From JBHIBD01 sp046758865 (GTDB lineage: Bacteria > Planctomycetota > Brocadiia > Brocadiales > Bathyanammoxibiaceae), in NCBI GenBank assembly GCA_046758865.1, contig JBHIBD010000041.1:1-18067 (forward strand): DNA of 18,067 nucleotides, read 5' to 3'. Both the position numbers and the translations under genes were made by a program. Below, one piece after another: positions 6,818-12,607 of the stretch; position 1 is the first letter of the stretch, and every line of letters starts with the position of its first letter. The notes beneath the pieces are model-generated. The model was given only the letters and a program-made list of their open reading frames with translations. It made no database searches and was not told the origin of the DNA.

Positions 6818-7924
6818 TCATTGCTCGTCAAAGGCGGTAGTACAGGTCATACGATGCCTTTTACGGCCTGTTGGTGAACTCTCTTGAAGAATCCCTTCGG
6901 GCCTGAGCTCCCTCTTTATGCGGGCGATATCTCCTGGTTCGGGCTGGAATGGAAAATCCCTGAAGGGCTCACCGGGTCGGTAGCTCCCGAAGGGGCGGTT
7001 GCAGCCGATGCCACCATCCTTGCCTGGACACCCACCGGTTATAAAGGGCCTGCCGCTCTCCACGACCTCTTCCATAATTTCTTTCAAAAAAGGCTTGATG
7101 CCGGTGAGCTTCCCCCCGGAGTCAAATTCCAGCTCGTGTAGCCTCACGAGGTCCCTCTCCACCAGATGGGCCAGGAGTTGTGCCCGGCGGAACCTCTTTA
7201 AAGTGGGCCTCTTACGTCGGGACATGCGAGAATACGGCTCAGGGTAGAAGCTGAATAGGTGTATGAGGGCTCCCATCTCGTGCACACGGAAGAAAGACTC
7301 CACCAGTTCCCTGTCCGTCTCTCCTATGCCCACCATGATGTGACAGCTTACCTTTTTGTGCCCAAAGACCCTGACGCCACTCCTGAGCGTATTAATATAA
7401 TCCTCCCATGATAGCAGCCCACGGACTCGTGCACCCCTCGTCAGCTCGAATACCCTCTCTGATGCGGCATCAAGTCCAACGCCCAGGTAGTCCGCCCCCA
7501 GGGTCCTTAGCGTCCTCAAATCCCTGCCACTGAATAGGCCCGGTGTGATCAGCACGGAGAGGGGGATGTCTGCCGCCGCCCGCACGGACTTGCTGAGGTT
7601 AATGGTGTCTTTAACCGCGCTGGGATGAAATACGGTCGAGATGCACACACGGCGGATGGTATCCCTATATCTTGAGAGCCTGTCCACAATGTCACTGGTC
7701 CTTAAAGCAGGCCAGTCTACACGGATAAAGGAATCCTTCCCCTGGGGCCTTGAGCGCGCAAGCCCACAGTAGGCGCAGTTGGCCCTGCAACCGTCAGGGT
7801 AGCTCAGCAGCAGATTTATACAAAAATTCCTGGCGTTGCGGTAGAACCTGCCTGAGAGAAACCTCAGGGTCAGGGCAGACGCAAGGCTGGTCTTAACGAA
7901 TTCTGGGACCTGCGGGCTGTGCAT
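6818..7924 (-). CDS. Radical SAM protein, biotin/lipoyl synthase-like; candidate LipS2-type lipoyl synthase half
   Basis: This 368-residue radical SAM enzyme has the cluster motif C46-x3-C50-x2-C53 (CRANCAYCGLAR) at the front of a TIM-barrel core, and H-I-M-V-G-I-G-E-T (195-203) later in the barrel. The N-terminal F-x-S-G-R-F-Y-R-N-A-R-x-F-C-I-N-L-L-L stretch and the C-terminal G-G-C299-P-G...G-C308-N-R-P-F-G segment are unlike canonical LipA, which has a CX4CX5C N-terminal motif and a C-terminal RSSS. Both remind me of the two-protein lipoyl synthase LipS1/LipS2 described in archaea and some bacteria. The lipoate-protein ligase gene directly upstream supports a role in lipoyl assembly, and sulfur-relay genes follow after 40 bases. 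That function is inference. ATG 7924 is preceded by AGAGGT at 7935-7940. A biotin-synthase-like enzyme of other function is the main alternative. Confidence 0.88.
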   Translation of the reverse strand: MHSPQVPEFVKTSLASALTLRFLSGRFYRNARNFCINLLLSYPDGCRANCAYCGLARSRPQGKDSFIRVDWPALRTSDIVDRLSRYRDTIRRVCISTVFHPSAVKDTINLSKSVRAAADIPLSVLITPGLFSGRDLRTLRTLGADYLGVGLDAASERVFELTRGARVRGLLSWEDYINTLRSGVRVFGHKKVSCHIMVGIGETDRELVESFFRVHEMGALIHLFSFYPEPYSRMSRRKRPTLKRFRRAQLLAHLVERDLVRLHELEFDSGGKLTGIKPFLKEIMEEVVESGRPFITGGCPGKDGGIGCNRPFGSYRPGEPFRDFPFQPEPGDIARIKRELRPEGILQESSPTGRKRHRMTCTTAFDEQ

Positions 7925-7977
7925 ATAGGTCGAGACCTCTACAAAACTGCAATATCATATGGCATAGGTTCAACTCT

Positions 7978-8110
7978 CCCTCCCCCTCGATGGGGGAGGG
8001 AGGGGGTGACTATGAACCCATACCATATCCAGTCACACCGGGCAGGTTTGAGTGGCCCCTGATTAAATCAGGGGCACCCTCCCCCTACCCCCTCCCATCA
8101 AGGGAGGGGG
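7978..8110. repeat. Paired C/G-rich hairpins (BIME-like)
   Basis: The first hairpin is CCCTCCCCC (7978-7986), loop TCGAT, GGGGGAGGG (7992-8000). The second is CCCCCTCCC (8088-8096), loop ATCAA, GGGAGGGGG (8102-8110). Sequence around the first (7956-7974 with 8011-8030) is also imperfectly self-complementary and would lengthen its stem. Confidence 0.8.
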
Positions 8111-8150
8111 AAACTAGAGTGACTCACAAACTTTTTCAGAGCTCTCGGGT

Positions 8151-8174
8151 CTTGTATTGGGTGCTCACGTCCAT
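8151..8174. repeat. 24-bp segment, copy A (relic of ligase 3' end)
   Basis: It differs at 3 of 24 positions from 8328-8351, which is coding sequence of the ligase. Read on the minus strand in the ligase frame it gives G-R-E-H-P-I-Q and stays open for another 16 codons or so before TGA in the C/G-rich hairpin. Confidence 0.75.
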
Positions 8175-8251
8175 TGTCATTACGGGTCAGAGATTGTTCG
8201 CCCAAGGCGAATCTGCCTGTGGCATGACTTCGCTTCGCTTACAATGACAAG
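8175..8251. repeat. TGTCATT-type palindromic element
   Basis: It is bounded by TGTCATT and AATGACA, with an internal TTCGCC...GGCGAA pair (about 8197-8211) and GGCATGAC. A degenerate relative lies at about 9250-9292 (AAATCTGCCTCTGGCATGAC). It sits between copies A and B of the 24-bp segment. Confidence 0.65.
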
Positions 8252-8275
8252 CTTGCGCTGGATGCCCTTGTCCTT
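8252..8275. repeat. 24-bp segment, copy B
   Basis: It differs at 5 of 24 positions from 8328-8351. Like copy A it is followed on the plus strand directly by TGTCATT, the edge of a palindromic element. Confidence 0.7.
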
Positions 8276-8311
8276 TGTCATTGCGAGGGGCGTAGCCCCG
8301 TGGCAATCTCC
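8276..8311. repeat. TGTCATTGCGAGG palindromic element inside the ligase 3' end
   Basis: TGTCATTGCGAGGGGC...GCCCCGTGGCAATCTC forms an imperfect hairpin (GAGGGGC/GCCCCGT core). On the minus strand it encodes the final residues and the TGA stop of the lipoate ligase. Confidence 0.75.
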
Positions 8312-9093
8312 AGTTGTTCATGCGAGCCTTGTGTTGGGTGCTCTTGTCCATAGTATATCCATGCTCGGCTCTTATACTTCTCTTCCTCCAGTTTTTTTAT
8401 TTCCGTTAGTTCCTCTCGGTTGAACGGCTCCGGTACAAGCTCGACGTGGAGGGTTTTCTCAAAACCGCTCTTTACATAACCCCTCAGCTCGCAGGTACTA
8501 ACGTGTCTGCCCAGTTCACTTGAGATAGTGGTTATACTGCCTCCCTTTTCCCCGGGTTTCTTCAGGAGTTTTGACATCAAGTCTGTATCCATGTCCGCCA
8601 GGATGCTTGCATGGTAGAGCCCGGCAGGGTATTCGTCCAGGCTGTAACAGGCAAGCCCGGCGACCTTCCTGCCCTTTACGTAGACATCGTTCTCCGGCCG
8701 AAACCATGCTCGGATACCCAAGAGTCCAAGCGCGGCAATTATCCCCCTGGTGAAGGGGCTGAATATGGTCTTTGAGGCAAGGAGCGGTGACTGCCCATTA
8801 ACGGGGCCGGCCAAGGCGATGCCGAGTTGCCCCTTCCCCATGATGATTGCACCCCCGCCTGTGGGCCTGCGGTTTACCTCTATGCCTAATCTTGTGCAGT
8901 ATGAGAGATTGACCTCCGAGTCAACGTCCTGATGTCTGCCCACCATGACCGATGTGTCTTTATACGTGTAAAGCCTGAGTATGTGGGAATAGGGTGATGC
9001 GCAAAGTTTTTTGGTAATATACTCATCGGCCGCAAGTCCAAAGCTGGCCGAGGAACCGTCGTCCTCTATGTAACGCCATTTAAAGAATTTCAT
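8278..9093 (-). CDS. Lipoate-protein ligase (LplA/BPL-LPL catalytic fold), C-terminus altered by repeat
   Basis: This is a cytosolic ligase that attaches lipoate or octanoate to a lysine of lipoyl domains, or a relative of that family. From ATG 9093 (271 residues) it shows the lipoate-binding R75-R76-P-T-G-G-G-A motif, G-Q-L-G-I-A-L, and N-D-V-Y-V-K-G-R-K143-V-A-G with the catalytic lysine. GTG at 9096 is an immediately adjacent alternative start. The C-terminal region (W-I-Y-Y-G-Q-E-H-P-T-Q, near 255) is followed by about 15 residues, of which the last 11 and the stop come from a palindromic element. Copies of the same 24 bases further downstream suggest the original C-terminus was displaced. 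The radical SAM gene follows on the same strand beyond the repeat island. Octanoyltransferase or a small stand-alone ligase of the LipS pathway are alternatives. Confidence 0.92.
   Translation of the reverse strand: MKFFKWRYIEDDGSSASFGLAADEYITKKLCASPYSHILRLYTYKDTSVMVGRHQDVDSEVNLSYCTRLGIEVNRRPTGGGAIIMGKGQLGIALAGPVNGQSPLLASKTIFSPFTRGIIAALGLLGIRAWFRPENDVYVKGRKVAGLACYSLDEYPAGLYHASILADMDTDLMSKLLKKPGEKGGSITTISSELGRHVSTCELRGYVKSGFEKTLHVELVPEPFNREELTEIKKLEEEKYKSRAWIYYGQEHPTQGSHEQLEIATGLRPSQ
8328..8351. repeat. 24-bp segment, copy C (within ligase coding sequence)
   Basis: It encodes G-Q-E-H-P-T-Q on the minus strand and is the copy still attached to the ligase. Copies A and B lie downstream of the present stop. 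Confidence 0.75.
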
Positions 9094-9096
9094 CAC

Positions 9097-9415
9097 GAAA
9101 TCTTAGACCAAATGCCTCTGCCACGTTCTGGCCAGGATTTAACGTGCGAGCAAGCTCGCACGCTACATCTACACGTTATAATAAACCGATAAGCCCTATT
9201 GTAGTTGCCTGATTCATCAGGCAGGGTCTAAACAGACGGCCCTCTGCGAAGGGCAACAAGTTCGCTGAAAGCAAATCTGCCTCTGGCATGACCCTGCACT
9301 ACCCATTATGATAAAGTCCCATAAATGGGGCAACTACATAGTTTGCATGGTGCATCTAAATGCACCCCATGATGTAAAAATAAAGGGCAACCGCAAGGGT
9401 TGCCCCTACTTAATT
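9097..9415. repeat. Mosaic of small palindromes, gene-free
   Basis: These 319 bases hold CGTGCGAGC-AA-GCTCGCACG (9143-9162, TAGCGT family), TTGTAGTTGCCTGAT-TC-ATCAGGC (about 9199-9224), CCCTCTGCGAAGGG (about 9240-9253), a degenerate GCATGAC element (about 9250-9292), TCCCATAAATGGGGCAACTACA (about 9317-9338), GGTGCATcTAAATGCACC (about 9350-9367) and GGGCAACC...GGTTGCCC (about 9387-9407). No gene is supported. The block separates deoB from the ligase gene. Confidence 0.7.
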
Positions 9416-10597
9416 CTAGAACAGGTCTTTGTAAAAACTCTTTCCGTGCCTGAGGGGTGGCAGCTCCAGGGCCTCCGCAACGGTTGCGCCAAGGTCTGAG
9501 AAACTCTGCCTGATACCGAGGCTATGAACCCTGCCGAGGGCCCTGCCATACACCAAAAGGGGCACGTACTCGCGGGAGTGGTCTGTACTCGGGGTGGTGG
9601 GGTCGCACCCGTGGTCCGCCGTCATAGAAAGGATATCGTCATCCCTTAGAGAGTCCAGTATCTCCGGCAGACGTCTATCAAACTCCTCCAGACACCTTGC
9701 ATAGCCCTCCGGGTTATTCCTGTGGCCGTATTTCATATCAAAGTCTATCAGGTTGGTGAAGATTATGCCCTTAGAACCAGAACCCTCCTTGATACATCTT
9801 ATGGTCTGGTCCACCCCTTCCTGGTTGTTTCCTGTGGGGAGTTCCAGTGTCAACCCCGTATGGGCAAAGATATCCCCTATCTTGCCCACGCCTGTCACTT
9901 CAAGGCCCCTTTCCTTGGCCATGTCCAACAGTGTGGGTTGGGGCGGGGGTATGGAAAAATCCTTCCGTCTCTCAGTCCTTATGTATTGTCCTTCCGAGAC
10001 GACAAATGGCCTGGCGATGACGCGGCCCACGTTATGCTCGCCGGTCAAGATGCCACGGGCAATCTTGCACATCTCGTATAGTTCCTCTACCGGTATCACG
10101 GCCTCACATGCAGCTATCTGGAATACGCTATCTGCGGAGGTATAAACGATGGGGTGCCCAGTCCTTATATGTTCCTCTCCAAGTTCCTTTATTATCTCCG
10201 TGCCAGATGCGGGTCTGTTGCACAATATGGGCCTGCCGATAGCTTTGGTGAATTTTTCGATGATTTCGCCGGGGAAGCCGTTGGGGTATGTGGGGAACGG
10301 TTTTGTGGTGACTACACCGGTAATCTCCCAGTGGCCTGTAGTGGTGTCCTTTGCGCCTGAACTCTCGGCCATCTTTCCGTAAAAGGCCCTTGGGGTTATA
10401 TCGTCACGGAGGCCCTCGACAGGAATTATCTTTCCCAGACCCAGGGCCTCCAGGTTGGGTAATCGCAGGCCACCCACGGCCCTGGCCATGTTGCCCAGGG
10501 TGTTGCTTCCCTCATCGCCGAACCGTGAGGCATCGGGCAGCTCCCCTGCGCCGAGGCTGTCAAGGATGATTATCACCACCCGGCGAGTCTTCTTCAT
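9416..10597 (-). CDS. deoB: Phosphopentomutase
   Basis: The enzyme interconverts (deoxy)ribose 1-phosphate and 5-phosphate in nucleoside salvage and breakdown. The 393-residue length is normal. It belongs to the alkaline-phosphatase superfamily and uses two Mn ions: visible ligands are D13 (I-I-L-D-S-L-G-A-G), D285/H292 (L-I-D-F-D-M-K-Y-G-H-R), D328-H329 (T-A-D-H-G-C-D-P) and H340 (T-D-H-S-R-E), and the phosphorylated threonine lies in K-D-T85-T-T-G-H-W-E. All key residues are present. ATG 10597 is preceded by AGGGG at about 10605-10609. The gene follows deoC on the same strand, which supplies the next step: deoxyribose 5-phosphate made here is cleaved by DeoC. Confidence 0.97.
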   Translation of the reverse strand: MKKTRRVVIIILDSLGAGELPDASRFGDEGSNTLGNMARAVGGLRLPNLEALGLGKIIPVEGLRDDITPRAFYGKMAESSGAKDTTTGHWEITGVVTTKPFPTYPNGFPGEIIEKFTKAIGRPILCNRPASGTEIIKELGEEHIRTGHPIVYTSADSVFQIAACEAVIPVEELYEMCKIARGILTGEHNVGRVIARPFVVSEGQYIRTERRKDFSIPPPQPTLLDMAKERGLEVTGVGKIGDIFAHTGLTLELPTGNNQEGVDQTIRCIKEGSGSKGIIFTNLIDFDMKYGHRNNPEGYARCLEEFDRRLPEILDSLRDDDILSMTADHGCDPTTPSTDHSREYVPLLVYGRALGRVHSLGIRQSFSDLGATVAEALELPPLRHGKSFYKDLF

Positions 10598-10626
10598 TAT
10601 TAGACCCCTACAAAATCCTTCACAAT

Positions 10627-10698
10627 TGTCATTCTGAGGGAGTGAAACGACCGAAGAATCTCTACAACACTAGATTCTTCGCTTCGCTCAGAATGACA
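10627..10698. repeat. 72-bp palindromic element between deoC and deoB
   Basis: TGTCATTCTGAG (10627-10638) pairs perfectly with CTCAGAATGACA (10687-10698), and inside GAAGAATCT (10653-10661) pairs with AGATTCTTC (10672-10680). On RNA this would form a long hairpin within the deo transcript. It shares the TGTCATT edge with the elements at 8175 and 8276. Confidence 0.85.
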
Positions 10699-10733
10699 CA
10701 AGGGATTGAGGTAACTTTTATAGAGGTCTCGCA

Positions 10734-11399
10734 TTATGCCTCGCAGGTATTTATTATGCTGGGTCCTGTGCTGGTGCCTATCCTTGTAGCGCCAGCCTCT
10801 ATCATGGCCAGTGCAGTTTTGCAGTCACGGATGCCGCCGGCGGCCTTCACCTCCACTGCCTCAGGGACGTGCTGTCTGAGCAGCCGCACGTCCTCAACCG
10901 TGGCACCGCCCTCGGCAAGTCCCGTAGAGGTCTTTACGAAGTTTGCACCGGCATCCGCAATAATCTTACATGCCTTTATCTTCTCTTCATCCGTGAGAAA
11001 ACACGTCTCTATTATTACCTTAACAATCCTGCCGCCGGCCGCCCTTACCACTCCCTCTATATCCCTCTGGACCAGGGAGTAGTCCTTTGACTTCATAGCC
11101 GCAATGTTCATGACCATGTCTATCTCCTGCGCACCTTCACTCACGGCAAGTACAGTTTCCATTATCTTGACCTCCGGGTGGTTGTAGCCCAGGGGGAAAC
11201 CTGTTATGGTGCATACCCTTACAGAGGAGTTTTTGAGGCACTCGACCGCCAGAGGGACGTATATAGGTGGAATAGCGACTGAGCAGAACCCGTATTCTTT
11301 TGCCTCATCGCAGAGTTTTATTATCTGGTCCTTCTCCGCCGTGGGACTTATCAGCGTGTGGTCTATCATCTTGGCCAGCTTTCCGCGAGAGAGATTCAT
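10734..11399 (-). CDS. deoC: Deoxyribose-phosphate aldolase
   Basis: The enzyme cleaves 2-deoxyribose 5-phosphate to glyceraldehyde 3-phosphate and acetaldehyde. It is a class I aldolase TIM barrel of about 221 residues. Numbered from ATG 11399, the Schiff-base lysine is K156 in A-N-F-V-K-T-S-T-G, with D94 (E-I-D-M-V-M-N) and K185 (E-V-K-A-A-G-G-I-R-D) completing the active site, and I-D-H-T-L near the N-terminus. ATG 11408 adds three residues, but the only ribosome-binding-like GAAAGG (11409-11414) directly abuts that codon; for ATG 11399 it is nine bases away, so the shorter start is preferred. The gene lies between yggT and deoB on the same strand. Confidence 0.96.
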   Translation of the reverse strand: MNLSRGKLAKMIDHTLISPTAEKDQIIKLCDEAKEYGFCSVAIPPIYVPLAVECLKNSSVRVCTITGFPLGYNHPEVKIMETVLAVSEGAQEIDMVMNIAAMKSKDYSLVQRDIEGVVRAAGGRIVKVIIETCFLTDEEKIKACKIIADAGANFVKTSTGLAEGGATVEDVRLLRQHVPEAVEVKAAGGIRDCKTALAMIEAGATRIGTSTGPSIINTCEA

Positions 11400-11458
11400 A
11401 AGTGCCATCCTTTCAGCAGCAGATAAGGGCTCAAGTGAGGAGGTTCATGGGACCAGAA

Positions 11459-11695
11459 TCAGATGAAAATACGTTTGAGAAACTCTAGACCAATGAAGAC
11501 CACGATGGGAGATACGTCAAGAGCCCCTATGGGCGGGATAACCCTTCTAACGGGCTCCAGTACAGGCTCGGTTATCTTAAAAAGAAATTTTGATGCCGGA
11601 TGCTCGCTGTCATGGGGAATCCACGTCAGTACAATCCGTACAAAGATTATTAATTCATAAAGGCCTATTAAACCAGATATAGGAGAGCCTTGCAT
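11459..11695 (-). CDS. YggT-family small membrane protein
   Basis: This 78-residue protein has two hydrophobic segments: about residues 5-25 (P-I-S-G-L-I-G-L-Y-E-L-I-I-F-V-R-I-V-L-T-W-I) and about 57-74 (V-S-P-I-V-V-F-I-G-L-E-F-L). The pattern Y-x-x-I-I-x-x-R-I-x-L-T-W-I, then P-x-L-x-P-x-R-R-x-I-P-P-x-G-x-x-D-x-S-P is the YggT signature, in single-repeat form. YggT proteins are inner-membrane proteins of poorly known function, linked in some bacteria to cell-division or cell-shape gene clusters and to osmotic tolerance. ATG 11695 is preceded by GAAAGGGA with a five-base spacer, which decides the start over a TTG 45 bases upstream. It heads the minus-strand series, 59 bases before deoC. Confidence 0.88.
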   Translation of the reverse strand: MQGSPISGLIGLYELIIFVRIVLTWIPHDSEHPASKFLFKITEPVLEPVRRVIPPIGALDVSPIVVFIGLEFLKRIFI

Positions 11696-11790
11696 TGGGG
11701 TCCCTTTCGGCAGATTAGAGGAACGGGTTGCCAGGCGCAAAATTCTACCACAGCTACTCCCCTAATTGCAAATTAATAAAAAGGAATTAT

Positions 11791-11850
11791 GGTAGACAAC
11801 GAAGTTTCACTTCGTTGAAGACATCAACGACCATAAAGGTCGTTGTCTCC
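11791..11850. repeat. Dispersed 60-bp double-hairpin repeat, copy 1
   Basis: Copy 1 reads GGTAGACAACGAAGT...ACTTCGTTG then CAACGACC-ATAAA-GGTCGTTGTCTCC: two hairpins within an outer inverted repeat. It is nearly identical to 16249-16310. Confidence 0.85.
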
Positions 11851-11855
11851 CTTTT

Positions 11856-11935
11856 CCCCTCCCTTGACGGGAGGGGGAAAGGGGGAGGGTGATACTGGTC
11901 ACCCCCACCCTTACCCTCCCCCTTGACGGGGGAGG
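11856..11935. repeat. Paired C/G-rich hairpins (BIME-like)
   Basis: The hairpins are CCCCTCCC (11856-11863), loop TTGAC, GGGAGGGG (11869-11876), and CCTCCCCC (11915-11922), loop TTGAC, GGGGGAGG (11928-11935). They are joined by a spacer with GGGTGATACTGGTCACCC, itself dyad-symmetric. Confidence 0.8.
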
Positions 11936-11991
11936 TAATAAATATCATCCATTGGAGTGTTACCTATGCCTATAGTTAATACAAAAGGAGA

Positions 11992-12441
11992 TTATTGTTT
12001 CCTGAGCCTTTCCCGTATCTCGTAGTACCTGTCTGTGAGGCCAAGTTTTTTTAAGAGTTTACCGGCCTCCTCATCGGCCAGGGCCTCTATCTCCTTCCTT
12101 TCAGCCGGGGTGCGAGCAGCATTGTTTATTAGTTCCTGAGCCTTCCTGGAATTATTATGGGAGAGGAAATGTCCCACCTCGTGGGCTATGGCCACAAGGG
12201 CCTTAGAGTAGTCAAGCTTCCCTGATTTAGATAGATAGCCTCTGCTTGGAATGAATATGACCCTGCGATTGGCGTCATACAGGCAAGGCAGGCCAGAGGT
12301 GAAAAGGGCATAAATGCCCTGGTTCCCGTAAAGTTTTCTAAACTCGTCATCGGAGTCTACTTCACGGTAATTCTCCTGGGGTACCTTTTTATGGATATAT
12401 TCGTATAGTGCCCGGAGGCTTTCTCCCGAGAACTCTTTCAT
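11992..12441 (-). CDS. HEXXH zinc metallopeptidase, ImmA/IrrE-like
   Basis: This 149-residue single-domain protein has a zinc-protease motif H87-E88-V-G-H91 (A-L-V-A-I-A-H-E-V-G-H-F-L-S-H) and, 28 residues later, E-I-E-A-L-A-D-E-E-A-G-K-L-L, which resembles the E-x-E-A-N/D-x-F-A-x-x-L-L third-ligand helix of the ImmA/IrrE family. Those proteases cleave repressors in mobile elements or stress responses, usually with a neighbouring helix-turn-helix gene; none is adjacent here. No signal peptide is present, so it probably acts in the cytoplasm. ATG 12441 has no clear ribosome-binding site; a TATAAT box lies on the same strand at 12477-12482. The gene faces the dehydratase genes, with divergent promoters in the 166-base gap. 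The substrate is unknown. Confidence 0.8.
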   Translation of the reverse strand: MKEFSGESLRALYEYIHKKVPQENYREVDSDDEFRKLYGNQGIYALFTSGLPCLYDANRRVIFIPSRGYLSKSGKLDYSKALVAIAHEVGHFLSHNNSRKAQELINNAARTPAERKEIEALADEEAGKLLKKLGLTDRYYEIRERLRKQ

Positions 12442-12476
12442 GCTATTTCGTCGTCCGTGTCCAGTAAATATTCGGT

Positions 12477-12482
12477 ATTATA
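12477..12482 (-). promoter_or_regulatory. Possible -10 box for the metallopeptidase gene
   Basis: TATAAT on the minus strand lies 35 bases ahead of ATG 12441. The -35 region at the usual distance is poor. GGTAT...ATACC at 12474-12494 forms a loose dyad over it that could be an operator. Confidence 0.35.
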
Positions 12483-12568
12483 ACAGTCTATACCAATAAT
12501 TCACCCTTTTCAATAGGCCCCATGAAGAATCAAGTGGGTTTTGCCTGGAGATTAATGCCCTAGAATGT

Positions 12569-12596
12569 TTGACTGATAGACAAATGCTGTGATAAT
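12569..12596 (+). promoter_or_regulatory. Sigma-70-type promoter for the dehydratase operon
   Basis: TTGACT (12569-12574), 16-base spacer, GATAAT (12591-12596). Transcription would begin near 12602-12604, only a few bases before ATG 12608, implying an almost leaderless message. There is no ribosome-binding site ahead of that ATG, which is consistent. Confidence 0.5.
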
Positions 12597-12607
12597 ATAT
12601 TTGCCTA

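Larger units (their letters stand above)
7925..8277. other. Gene-free repeat island, with relic of the ligase 3' end
   Basis: These 353 bases between the radical SAM and ligase genes hold two C/G-rich hairpins with a GCCCCTGATT-A-AATCAGGGGC palindrome between them (8055-8075), two TGTCATT-type palindromes, and two extra copies of a 24-base segment from the end of the ligase gene. Open frames here are built from these repeats and are not credible genes. Confidence 0.7.

Noticed and set aside
7990..8423. Open frames on the plus strand through the repeat island
   Set aside because: They are assembled from palindromic repeats and antisense of the ligase end, with no protein-like composition or ribosome-binding sites.
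11696..11740. Longer YggT-like protein from a TTG start
   Set aside because: The GAAAGGGA site directly ahead of ATG 11695 and the family's usual length favour the shorter form.
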